This document shows positions 1-8,237 of a DNA stretch of 36,488 nucleotides, one piece after another. The stretch's first letter is position 1. Each line of letters begins with the position of its first letter. The stretch spans positions 1 to 36,488 of the forward strand of contig DFBX01000037.1 of the NCBI GenBank assembly GCA_002366795.1, in the 5' to 3' direction. Position numbers and translations under genes: made by a program. This stretch comes from Rhodobacteraceae bacterium UBA3069 (GTDB taxonomy: Bacteria; Pseudomonadota; Alphaproteobacteria; Rhodobacterales; Rhodobacteraceae). Under the pieces are notes generated by a model. That model saw only the letters and a program-made list of their open reading frames with translations, had not been told where the DNA came from and did no database searches.

Positions 1-167
1 CGACCAGTTGCGCAGCCATCTCGGCGACTTCCCCGACGCCTACAATTACGCCCGCCGTCTCAAAACTCTCAGCGGGCTCACGCCCTATGAATACATCTGT
101 AAGATCTGGACTTCTGAGCCGGATCGATTCATCCTGAACCCGATCCACCAGATGCCGGGACTAAACA
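1..167 (+). mobile_element. IS481-family insertion sequence, right-end fragment
   Basis: The outer end is placed at 167 because the complementary strand there begins TGTTTAGTCCCGGCATC, a TGT terminus as expected for IS481-type inverted repeats, and because this copy and the copy at the other window edge stop resembling each other just beyond it. The left part of the element is outside the window. Confidence 0.6.
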
Positions 168-187
168 CCAGTACTAGGAACCGGTAA
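2..187 (+). CDS. IS481-type transposase, C-terminal fragment (5' end outside window)
   Basis: The reading frame is open from the window edge and encodes the C-terminal 61 residues of a DDE transposase. It contains the NYARRLKTLSGLTPYEYICK stretch and the HQMPGLNT ending typical of many IS481-family transposases. The usual end is at the LNT codons (about 169). Here the frame runs six codons further through flanking sequence to a TAA at 185-187, so the native stop is lost at the junction. A second copy of the same gene end lies on the opposite strand at the far edge of the window. The assignment rests on the conserved tail only; the catalytic DDE residues are outside the window. Confidence 0.85.
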   Translation, partial: DQLRSHLGDFPDAYNYARRLKTLSGLTPYEYICKIWTSEPDRFILNPIHQMPGLNTSTRNR

Positions 188-745
188 TTCGGACTACGTC
201 TATTGGAAGCGCGAAGAGCAAGGCCGAACATACAACCCATCACTAGAAACACTGGCTTGGATCAAAAAATCCATCCAGTACCCCCCCGATTCAGACTTTC
301 CCCCACCTGACAAGCCCCCCCGTCCGATTTTGCGCACGGGTCTGACACCGCCCCGCCGCATTAATCTGCGCCGGGGCGGCGAAAACAATGTTCGTGCAGC
401 GGCTGAATTGTTGAAAAACAAAGGGTTAACAGGTGACGTTAAGTCACCAGAAACAGCGCGTCGGTATACTTTCCGATCCCGAAACAATGCCGCCAAGTGC
501 CTGTATTACAACATCCAAACCGCAAAGCGAATCGCCGATTCGCCCCCCCTGAATCCCTTGCCCCATTTCTACCACAATTCATCCTTAACGCGGTCTTTAA
601 GAGGGGCGAAGTTTCCTCAGGCAAATAAAAACCGAGGCAGACAATATGACCGGGACGAAGACCTGCGCATGTGGCATCCGCATGGGCTTGGGCCTGTGCC
701 CTTTCCTTTTCGCCAAACACACCCTTTCGCAAGGGGGCGTCTGAG
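188..745. other. Gene-poor stretch with several hairpins
   Basis: I see no convincing gene in these 558 bases. A 139-aa frame from 330 has no ribosome site and runs into the lipoprotein gene. There are three clear inverted repeats. One at 348-379 has 8-bp arms CCGCCCCG/CGGGGCGG, then one mismatch, then CGCA/TGCG around a TTAATC loop. One at 432-448 is GGTGAC-GTTAA-GTCACC. One at 527-543 is GCGAATC-GCC-GATTCGC. None is followed by a good T-run. The stretch should hold the promoter of the DUF2927 operon; a weak candidate is TTGCCC near 558. A small RNA cannot be excluded. Confidence 0.5.
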
Positions 746-2128
746 ATGAACCTGTATCGTATCGTTCTGCCCGTGTGCTTGATGTTGGGCGCTTGTGTGC
801 CCAGCCTTTCAACCGAAATGCCAACCCGTGCGGCCACCCAGACCGAAACCAGCTCTCTTCCTCCAATGAAGACGTTTTCGGTTCCGCACCCCGACAGCCC
901 GCGCCAGTCCAACCGCGATATTGCGCGTGATTTCCTTGATCTGACCTTCCAACTTGAATCGGGGCGCAACCTGCCCGTGCTGACCCGTTTCGAAGGCCCG
1001 ATTTCGGTGCGCGTGACCGGCAATGCGCCTGTTTCCCTGTCGATGGACCTGAACCGCGTGTTGCACCGTCTGCAGTCCGAGGCAGGCATGAAGATCGAAC
1101 AGACCACGGATGAGGCGGCGAATATCACCATTCAGGCGGTGCCGCGTTCGGCCATCCGCAAGGCGCTGCCACAGGCCGCCTGTTTCGTGGTGCCGAACAT
1201 CACGAAACTGTCGCAATACGCCGGTGCCCGCCGCACCCCCCGCACCGATTGGGGCCGTTTGCGCACCCGCGAGCAGATGGCGATTTTCGTACCCGCCGAT
1301 GCCGCCCCGCAAGAGGTGCGCGATTGCCTGCACGAGGAACTGGCACAGGCGCTTGGGCCGCTGAATGACCTGTATCGCCTGCCGGATTCCGTGTTCAACG
1401 ACGACAATGTGCATACCGTGCTGACCGGCTATGACATGCTGATCCTGCGGCTGATGTATGCGCCGGAATTGCGGTCGGGCATGACCCGCCGCCAGGTCGC
1501 CGAAGTGCTGCCCGCCCTGCTGACCCGCATGAACCCCGGCGGTGAAGGCATCGCCCCGCGGCGCCTGCCCGCCACCCCGCGCGCGTGGGTCAAGGCAATC
1601 CAGTCCGCGCTTGGCCCCGGCACCGGCCCGATGGAACGCCGCGCCGCCGCCCGCGAGGCATTGTCGATTGCCCGCGTCATGGGCTGGCAGGATCACCGCC
1701 GCGCATTCTCGCTTTACGCCATGGGCCGCCTGACGCAGCCCTATGACCCCGCCGAAGCGCAGGGGTTCTTCCAACAGGCCGACGCGATCTATGCACGCAC
1801 CCCCCACACCGAACTGCACCGCGCCTATGTCGCCTCGCAGATGGCCGCATTTGCCTTGGCGCAGGGCCGCGCCGAAGACACCATAGCGCTTGTTTCACCG
1901 CACCTGGCCACCGCCGCCCGCCACGAAAACGCGGCCCTTCTGTCCACCCTGATGCTGCTGCGTGCAGAGGCGCTTGACCTGACAGGCCGCGGCGTCGAGG
2001 GACGCTCCGTCCGGCTGGACAGTCTGGGCTGGGCGCGTTACGGGTTTGGGGCGGACTGGGCCGTGCGCGCAAAAATGCGCGAGATCGGATCGCTCAGCCC
2101 GCTGAAAGGGAGAAACGGGCGGATATGA
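746..2128 (+). CDS. DUF2927 domain lipoprotein
   Basis: The product is a 460-residue probable envelope lipoprotein of unknown function. The N-terminus is a lipoprotein signal with lipobox LGAC, giving a lipidated Cys at about residue 17. The central region (ACFVVPN, then RTREQMAIFVP, DCLHEELAQALG, LNDLYRLPDSVFNDDN) matches the DUF2927 domain as I know it from Rhodobacteraceae proteins. The C-terminal third is Ala-rich and probably helical. I chose the ATG at 746 over upstream in-frame starts because AGGGGG sits eight bases ahead of it and the signal peptide begins there. The stop overlaps the next start (ATGA), so it is translationally coupled to the 56-aa membrane protein and then the VWA gene. 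Confidence 0.85.
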   Translation: MNLYRIVLPVCLMLGACVPSLSTEMPTRAATQTETSSLPPMKTFSVPHPDSPRQSNRDIARDFLDLTFQLESGRNLPVLTRFEGPISVRVTGNAPVSLSMDLNRVLHRLQSEAGMKIEQTTDEAANITIQAVPRSAIRKALPQAACFVVPNITKLSQYAGARRTPRTDWGRLRTREQMAIFVPADAAPQEVRDCLHEELAQALGPLNDLYRLPDSVFNDDNVHTVLTGYDMLILRLMYAPELRSGMTRRQVAEVLPALLTRMNPGGEGIAPRRLPATPRAWVKAIQSALGPGTGPMERRAAAREALSIARVMGWQDHRRAFSLYAMGRLTQPYDPAEAQGFFQQADAIYARTPHTELHRAYVASQMAAFALAQGRAEDTIALVSPHLATAARHENAALLSTLMLLRAEALDLTGRGVEGRSVRLDSLGWARYGFGADWAVRAKMREIGSLSPLKGRNGRI

Positions 2129-2295
2129 TCGTTATTGCAGGTGCCGTGATTGGCGCACTCTTCGGCGGATTTCTTGCAAGGAAACGCAAGGGCCGCGGCT
2201 TGGATATCGCGCAATACGCGGTGGTCTATGCCATGATCTTTGCCGTAATCGGCCTGTTCATCACCCTCTTCGTCCATCGCGCCGCCATCATGTAA
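2125..2295 (+). CDS. Small conserved membrane protein, 56 aa
   Basis: This short gene starts inside the stop of the DUF2927 lipoprotein gene (ATGA overlap) and ends 14 bases before the VWA gene. It encodes MIVIAGAVIGALFGGFLARK, a basic RKRKGRG linker, LDIAQYAVVYAMIFAVIGLF and a short tail. That gives two membrane segments (about residues 2-18 and 29-49) around a short positively charged loop. Similar tiny proteins occur in Rhodobacteraceae, sometimes mislabelled as apolipoprotein acyltransferase; nothing here supports an enzymatic role. Coupling to both neighbours argues that it is real and functionally linked to them. Function unknown. Confidence 0.75.
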   Translation: MIVIAGAVIGALFGGFLARKRKGRGLDIAQYAVVYAMIFAVIGLFITLFVHRAAIM

Positions 2296-2309
2296 CGGAG
2301 GGCTGCGCG

Positions 2310-3494
<1,185 letters not shown>

Positions 3495-3548
3495 CGCGCC
3501 CGCCCAGACCCTGATTTCACGTATATTCCGTAAGTGATCCGGCCCGGT

Positions 3549-4589
3549 TCAAACCGGCGTGCCGTAGCGCGGCCAGGTATCTGACAGGCAGTAGCCTGCG
3601 GGCCATGGATCATCCGGGTCCAGCATGTGTTGGTGGGTGCCGGTGATCCACGCGCGCCCGGTGATTTCTGGAATGATGGCGGCGGTACCGCCCACGGTGG
3701 TCACATCGGCAATGCGCCCGTGAAATTCGGAATCGATGATCGAACGCGCGGTATAGCGGTCACCGGCCTTCATCTGGCCATTTGCATGCATCAACGCCAT
3801 GCGGGCCGAAACCGCGGTGCCCGTAGGCGAGCGGTCAATCTTGCCCGGCTGGATCGATACGGCCGCCTTGGCCGTCAGGTGGTTCCCGTCGCGCCGCAAT
3901 GGCCCCGCGAACAGACAGAAAGAGAAATGGTCCCATTCGGCATTTTCCGGGTGGTGAAACCGCGACTGCGTATTGGCGGCATTGGTGATCCGCACCCCCA
4001 GTTCGGCCAGCGTGCCCGCTTCGTCGGCCACTAGGTCGAAACCAAGCGCCGCAGCATTGACCACCACGAAACTGTCGCCGCCATAGGCAGTGTCTACCGT
4101 GATCCGGCCCAGCCCCGGAACATCAAGAGCGGCACCCGTCTCTCCGGCAAAGGAAGGCAGGTTCCTGACCGTGATGCTTTGCGCCTTGCCATCGCGGCAT
4201 TCGGCGCGCACGCGGATCAGCCCGCCGGGGGCTTCAAGCACCATTTCGGTCACGGGTTCCTGCATGGGGATAATGCCGCTGTCCAGCAACACGGTTGCCA
4301 CGCAGATCGCGTTGGACCCGGACATGGGCGGCGTGTCTTCCGGCTCCATGATGATCCATGCCATCTGCGCCTCGGGGTGTTTCGGCGGCACCAGCAGGTT
4401 CACATGGCGAAAGACCCCGCCGCGCGGCTCTCTCAGAACGAAGTTGCGCAGGGTCTGGTCGCGGGCGATCCAGTTGCGCTGCTGCCACAGCGTATCACCG
4501 GGCGGGGGCGCGACGCCGCCGACGATGACATCGCCCACCTCGCCCTCGGCATGGCAAGATACGACATGGATGGTTTTGCTGCTGCGCAT
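3549..4589 (-). CDS. Proline racemase family protein (hydroxyproline dehydratase/epimerase-like)
   Basis: The product is a 346-residue cytoplasmic member of the proline racemase/hydroxyproline epimerase superfamily. It begins MRSSKTIHVVSCHAEGEVGD, the usual start for this group, with AAGGA seven bases upstream; the upstream in-frame extension is rejected. The two catalytic positions are unusual. Racemases and epimerases have MCGHN and DRSPCGT, but this protein has MSGSN (Ser90) and DRSPTGT (Thr256). Thr at the second site is the mark of trans-3-hydroxy-L-proline dehydratases, which keep Cys at the first site. Ser/Thr therefore matches none of the well-characterised pairs I know. It is divergent from the M48 protease gene. 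Likely substrate: a hydroxyproline-type amino acid, inferred from family only. Confidence 0.8.
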   Translation of the reverse strand: MRSSKTIHVVSCHAEGEVGDVIVGGVAPPPGDTLWQQRNWIARDQTLRNFVLREPRGGVFRHVNLLVPPKHPEAQMAWIIMEPEDTPPMSGSNAICVATVLLDSGIIPMQEPVTEMVLEAPGGLIRVRAECRDGKAQSITVRNLPSFAGETGAALDVPGLGRITVDTAYGGDSFVVVNAAALGFDLVADEAGTLAELGVRITNAANTQSRFHHPENAEWDHFSFCLFAGPLRRDGNHLTAKAAVSIQPGKIDRSPTGTAVSARMALMHANGQMKAGDRYTARSIIDSEFHGRIADVTTVGGTAAIIPEITGRAWITGTHQHMLDPDDPWPAGYCLSDTWPRYGTPV

Positions 4590-4753
4590 GCGCCTGTCCT
4601 TCGGCCAATCGATCCGCTTTTCGGCAGGCTGGCGAATTTTTCGCGCCGCCACAAGCAGCAACATGCGGCACAATTATTTCACCGCTTCCGGCGGCGGGCA
4701 GCTGGCGTTTTGACCGGCTTGCCCTACCCGCGCCCTGCCCCCATATTCGCCCC

Positions 4754-5437
4754 ATGATCAAGTTCACCCCAATCCTTCTGGCAATCGTCTATGCCTTTGT
4801 CATGTATCGTTTTTCCGTGTGGAAGACGTTGCGGGATCTCGATTCCCGCTCCTCGGTCCTGGCCGATCCGGCACTGAAACGTATGCTGGACCGGATAGCG
4901 CAGGCATTGGATGTGCCGCGCATCCGCGTGCATCTGTATGAAATCGCGCCGGTCAACGGGCTGGCTGCGCCGGACGGACGCATCTTTATCACGCGCGGGT
5001 TCTATGACCTGTTCCGCAAGGGAGAGGTCACGGATGAGGAGCTTGCCTCGGTCATCGCGCATGAATTGGGGCATGTGGCACTGGGACATTCGCGCCGCCG
5101 CATGATCGACTTTTCCGGCCAGAACGCCATTCGCGTGGGGCTAAGCATGGTCTTGGGGCGGTTCATTCCGGGCATCGGGCCATGGCTGGCGAATATGCTG
5201 ACCTCGATGCTGGCAGCCAGGCTGTCGCGGTCCGATGAATACGAGGCGGATGAATACGCCGCCGCCCTTTTGACCAAGGCCGGCATGGGTGTCGCGCCGC
5301 AGGTGTCGATGTTCACCAAGCTTGAAACCCATGTCGGCGGCATGGCCAGCGGCACGCCTGCCTGGCTGATGAGCCACCCCAAGACAGACGACCGGATCAA
5401 GGCCATCACCAAACATGCCGAGCGTTGGGACACATGA
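4754..5437 (+). CDS. M48 family membrane metalloprotease
   Basis: The product is a 227-residue zinc protease of the HtpX/Ste24-like M48 family. It has an N-terminal membrane segment (about residues 3-18), a zinc motif HELGH at residues 103-107 and a third-ligand region SDEYEADEYAA near residue 160. These are the hallmarks of an active peptidase. It is shorter than HtpX (about 290 aa), having one N-terminal membrane helix plus a hydrophobic stretch around 126-150 (GLSMVLGRFIPGIGPWLANML). No Shine-Dalgarno sequence is visible before the ATG. The gene stands alone, divergent from the proline-racemase-family gene and convergent with the PIN gene. Likely role: quality control of envelope proteins. 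Confidence 0.85.
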   Translation: MIKFTPILLAIVYAFVMYRFSVWKTLRDLDSRSSVLADPALKRMLDRIAQALDVPRIRVHLYEIAPVNGLAAPDGRIFITRGFYDLFRKGEVTDEELASVIAHELGHVALGHSRRRMIDFSGQNAIRVGLSMVLGRFIPGIGPWLANMLTSMLAARLSRSDEYEADEYAAALLTKAGMGVAPQVSMFTKLETHVGGMASGTPAWLMSHPKTDDRIKAITKHAERWDT

Positions 5438-5456
5438 ACCTGCTGCGGCCTGCCAA

Positions 5457-5477
5457 AAAAGGCGCGCAAAACCTTTT
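5457..5477. terminator. Possible bidirectional terminator
   Basis: AAAAGG, a nine-base loop, then CCTTTT, flanked by further CC and GG pairs. It lies between the convergent ends of the M48 protease and PIN genes. The short A/T-rich stem makes it a weak candidate. Confidence 0.4.
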
Positions 5478-5511
5478 GGTGGACGCACCATTTGCCGGAA
5501 GGCGTTGCGCC

Positions 5512-6054
5512 CTAACTGCTCAGCGCCTTGCCCAACCGCGGCAGCCGCGCCTTTTTCATCAGCTTGCGCATGTCCCACGGCTGGTCCGACAGGCGCTCTG
5601 CCTCTAGGCGCACCGCGTCGGCCACGCTGGCGACCAGTTCGGGATGCGACTGCCAGAAGCCGAACAGAAACTCGTCGGGGGCGACCCGCGACAAGCCTTC
5701 TTCGGCCAGAATATTGCGGGGAAAATCCGACGCATTCATGGTGACGATGACATCGGCCGACCCGGCCACAGCGGCGGCCAGAACATGAATATCAGCCGGG
5801 TCTGGCAGCCACAGACGCGCTTCCAGCCCCGCGCCGTATTGCACCTCGGCATCCGGCCAGTTGGCCCGCACCATCGCCACCTCTGACCGCGCCTGCGCCT
5901 CGCCCTCGGGGCCAAGTTTACGGGCGGCGCGCGACCATTCCTCCAGTATCCGCGCCGACCACATCGGCGTGAACATCCCGGCCCGTGCCACGCCAAGCAG
6001 CACCTCGCGCATCACTGTCGGATACAGGACGCAGGTGTCCAGCAGCGCCTTCAC
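5512..6054 (-). CDS. PIN domain protein (PIN_3 type)
   Basis: The product is a 180-residue PIN-fold protein, a family of Mg-dependent ribonucleases. The first acidic residue is in LLDTCVLYP (Asp6). More acidic positions follow in ARILEEW, LPDPADIHVLAAA and VIVTMNASDFP, so the PIN catalytic set looks intact. I start it at GTG 6054, which overlaps the TGA of the upstream methyltransferase gene (GTGA). An ATG-initiated longer frame would lie inside that gene. No ribosome site is visible, consistent with translation coupled to the methyltransferase. No antitoxin-like gene is adjacent, so it need not be a toxin. Fusion of its expression to an rRNA methyltransferase suggests RNA metabolism (inference). 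Confidence 0.8.
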   Translation of the reverse strand: MKALLDTCVLYPTVMREVLLGVARAGMFTPMWSARILEEWSRAARKLGPEGEAQARSEVAMVRANWPDAEVQYGAGLEARLWLPDPADIHVLAAAVAGSADVIVTMNASDFPRNILAEEGLSRVAPDEFLFGFWQSHPELVASVADAVRLEAERLSDQPWDMRKLMKKARLPRLGKALSS

Positions 6055-7253
6055 AACCGGTAGAACAGCGCCTTGAGGTATCCGGTTTCCGCAAGTTGTG
6101 GCAGCAGCGGGTGGTCCGGTCCGGCAGCGCCGGTATGGATCAACTGGCCCGACCGCCCAGCCCGCCCGATCCCGCGCGTGCTGGACGTGCGGAATTTGCC
6201 CAGATCTGCCGCATGGCTGCACGAGCAAAGCCCAAGGTAGCCGCCATCCGCCACCAGCGGCGCGGCCAGACGGGCAATGCGTTCATAGGCGCGCAAGCCG
6301 GCCTCAAGCGCCGGTTTCGAGGGCGCGAATGCAGGCGGGTCACAAATCACCACGTCGAACTGCGCGCCCTCGTCGCCGAGCTTGGTCAGCACGTCAAAGG
6401 CATCGCCCTTGCGGGTTTCAAACTTGCCTGCGACGCCCGTTGCCTCGGCCCCTTGTGTGGCCAATGCCAAGGCGGGATCCGACCCGTCGACGGCCAAGGC
6501 ATAATCCGCCCCCGCCGCCAAGGCGGCCAGCGAAAAGCCCCCCACATGGCTGAACACATCCAGCACCCGCGCGCCCTTGGACAGGCGGGCAGCAAAGGCA
6601 TGGTTCGGGCGTTGGTCAAAGAAAAGGCCGGTCTTCTGCCCGCCTTCAAGGTCGGCCATATAGGTCGCGCCGTTCATCGGCACGGGTACGGGGCCGGATG
6701 GCATCGTGCCAGACAGGACCACGCTTTCCTCGTCCAACCCTTCCAGCGACCGCGCCCGCCCGCTGGCATTCTTGATCACCGTCGTCACGCCGGTCACATC
6801 CCGCAGGGCGGCGGCCAGCTCCTCGATCCGTTGGTCGGCCCATGCGGCGTTGGGTTGCACCACGGCGATGTCGCCAAACCGGTCGATCACCACGCCGGGC
6901 AGCCCGTCGGCCTCGGCATGGACAAGGCGATAGAACGGCGCATCATACAGCCGCTCGCGCATGTCCAGCGCCCGGCGCAGCCGCGCGGCGAACCAGGCCT
7001 GGTCAATCACCGCAGATGTATCGCGGTCCAAAATCCGGCCGACGATGCGCGAGGCCGTGTTGACCGCGACCAGCCCCAATTCGTTGCGTTCGTCATCCAG
7101 CAGAACCGCCACCGATCCGGCGGGAATGGCCTTGGACCGGCGATCAAGAACAAGTTCGTTGTCATAAACCCATGGCGCGCCGTGCCGGATGGCGCGGGCG
7201 TTGGCTTTGGGTTTCAGGCGAAGGGCGGGCAATGAAGAAGAGGGCGCTGTCAT
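6051..7253 (-). CDS. Class I SAM-dependent rRNA methyltransferase, RlmI-like
   Basis: The product is a 400-residue enzyme of the RlmI type (23S rRNA m5C methyltransferase in E. coli, 396 aa). It has an N-terminal PUA-like domain (about 10-90), then EGGQKTGLFFDQRPN, the SAM-binding DVFSHVGGFSLAAL, the CDPPAFAPSK motif and CSCSH, which carries the presumed catalytic Cys. The C-terminus ends LFYRL, overlapping the PIN gene start. The start codon sits in the loop of a perfect 11-bp hairpin (7238-7265) whose 5' arm also covers the only purine-rich ribosome site (AAGAGGG). No better downstream start exists apart from a TTG at codon 8. The hairpin may serve as terminator for the DUF6778 gene or as a translational control. 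Confidence 0.9.
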   Translation of the reverse strand: MTAPSSSLPALRLKPKANARAIRHGAPWVYDNELVLDRRSKAIPAGSVAVLLDDERNELGLVAVNTASRIVGRILDRDTSAVIDQAWFAARLRRALDMRERLYDAPFYRLVHAEADGLPGVVIDRFGDIAVVQPNAAWADQRIEELAAALRDVTGVTTVIKNASGRARSLEGLDEESVVLSGTMPSGPVPVPMNGATYMADLEGGQKTGLFFDQRPNHAFAARLSKGARVLDVFSHVGGFSLAALAAGADYALAVDGSDPALALATQGAEATGVAGKFETRKGDAFDVLTKLGDEGAQFDVVICDPPAFAPSKPALEAGLRAYERIARLAAPLVADGGYLGLCSCSHAADLGKFRTSSTRGIGRAGRSGQLIHTGAAGPDHPLLPQLAETGYLKALFYRL

Positions 7254-7265
7254 AAGCGCCCTCTT
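7238..7265 (-). promoter_or_regulatory. Perfect hairpin enclosing the methyltransferase start codon
   Basis: On the minus strand: AAGAGGGCGCT, loop TATGAC, AGCGCCCTCTT. The stem is 11 bp with no mismatch. The loop contains the ATG (7253-7251) of the RlmI-like gene, and the 5' arm contains its likely Shine-Dalgarno. The strand continues CTTCATTG, so it is only a fair intrinsic terminator. A smaller hairpin, CTTCCC/GGGAAG, lies just upstream on that strand (about 7272-7290). Confidence 0.75.
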
Positions 7266-7307
7266 ACCCCTCTTCCCTGCTTTGGGGAAGGTCTATCTAT
7301 GCAACGC

Positions 7308-7973
7308 TCAGTAGGTGGTTTTGGGGGCTTCCAGCCCGGCCACCTGCTTGGCCACCAGATCGCTGGTCGATCCGGGGAAGCGCAGCTCTTGCTCGATCAT
7401 ATTGGCAAGGTGTTTGGTGATACGCACCTTTTGCGTCAGCCCCTTAGATTCCGCCATCAGCGCCTTGGTGCCGCCATAGCCCTTAAGATTGGCGTGAACC
7501 TCGTGAGTGGGCACGATGATGGCGCCAGTCACCGGATCGGTCACCGTCATTTCAAAAGCGATGGAATGCACGCCGCCCACGGTATAGCGGGTTTTTTGCG
7601 TCAGGGCATGGAACCGCTTGACCGTGATATCGACCTTGACCGGCAGCGCGCCCGTGACCATTTCCGCCTGCGCGGACTTGAGGCTTTGATCGAAGATGGC
7701 GGCGACCTGCGCGTGGCGGTCGCCCAGCGGATCTTCGCGCCATACGATATCGCCGACGGGGTAATACATATTCGCTTCCGACGATTTCAGGCTGCGCGGC
7801 ACCGAGATCTTGTAATCCACCACGTTGACCGAAGCCGCGACCGGTTTGGTCTGGTCCACTGCGGCCAAGGGCGCGCTTTCCAGCGGCGCGTTCCGGGTTG
7901 CCACGTCCATGCCACCGCAAGCCGTCAGGCCGAAAGCGGCGGTCAGCGCAAGAATAATGCGTGCATGTTTCAT
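7308..7973 (-). CDS. DUF6778 family lipoprotein
   Basis: The product is a 221-residue probable lipoprotein. The signal MKHARIILALTAAFGLTAC places the lipidated Cys at about 19. The mature part has alternating strands (VNVVDYKISVP, KVDITVKRFHAL, HSIAFEMTVTDPVTGAII) and no recognisable catalytic motif. I recognise the family as the DUF6778 lipoproteins of Rhodobacteraceae; function unknown. It is divergent from edd and lies upstream of the methyltransferase-PIN pair on the same strand, separated by two hairpins. Confidence 0.75.
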   Translation of the reverse strand: MKHARIILALTAAFGLTACGGMDVATRNAPLESAPLAAVDQTKPVAASVNVVDYKISVPRSLKSSEANMYYPVGDIVWREDPLGDRHAQVAAIFDQSLKSAQAEMVTGALPVKVDITVKRFHALTQKTRYTVGGVHSIAFEMTVTDPVTGAIIVPTHEVHANLKGYGGTKALMAESKGLTQKVRITKHLANMIEQELRFPGSTSDLVAKQVAGLEAPKTTY

Positions 7974-8139
7974 GTCTGTCTCCTGCGAGCGATTGCGCTC
8001 TGTTTTTGCTCTTGGTTAACTTTTCCTTGGGAAATCGGGCAGGAATGCGGCCAAACCCGTGCAATTGCTGGATTTCTCATATTAGCTGAGTCAATATTGC
8101 CACAAGTGCCCGCGCCGCTCTTTCGATGGCGCGGGGATT

Positions 8140-8151
8140 GTTAGCGCAAAC
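8140..8151. promoter_or_regulatory. Candidate LacI-family operator upstream of edd
   Basis: GTTAGCGCAAAC is a near-palindrome (one mismatch to GTTAGCGCTAAC) centred on a CpG-containing GCGC, the usual form of LacI/GalR-family operators. It lies about 87 bases before the edd start in the 264-base gap between the DUF6778 and edd genes. No LacI-type gene is in the window, so the regulator is unknown. Confidence 0.35.
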
Positions 8152-8237
8152 GCAAATTGATATGATCGGAGGCAACAGGGCGCGCCCGTCGCCATTTGCC
8201 CACGCCCGACCGCCCGTGATTTCATGAAGGAGCACGC

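Noticed and set aside
671..745. N-terminal extension of the DUF2927 lipoprotein
   Set aside because: Would bury the lipoprotein signal; AGGGGG and the signal peptide both point to 746.
330..749. 139-aa plus-strand frame before the DUF2927 gene
   Set aside because: No ribosome site, runs over strong hairpins and into the lipoprotein signal sequence; composition is that of random frame.
5512..6054. Toxin-antitoxin module
   Set aside because: Only the PIN protein is present; its coupled neighbour is an rRNA methyltransferase and no small DNA-binding antitoxin frame is seen.
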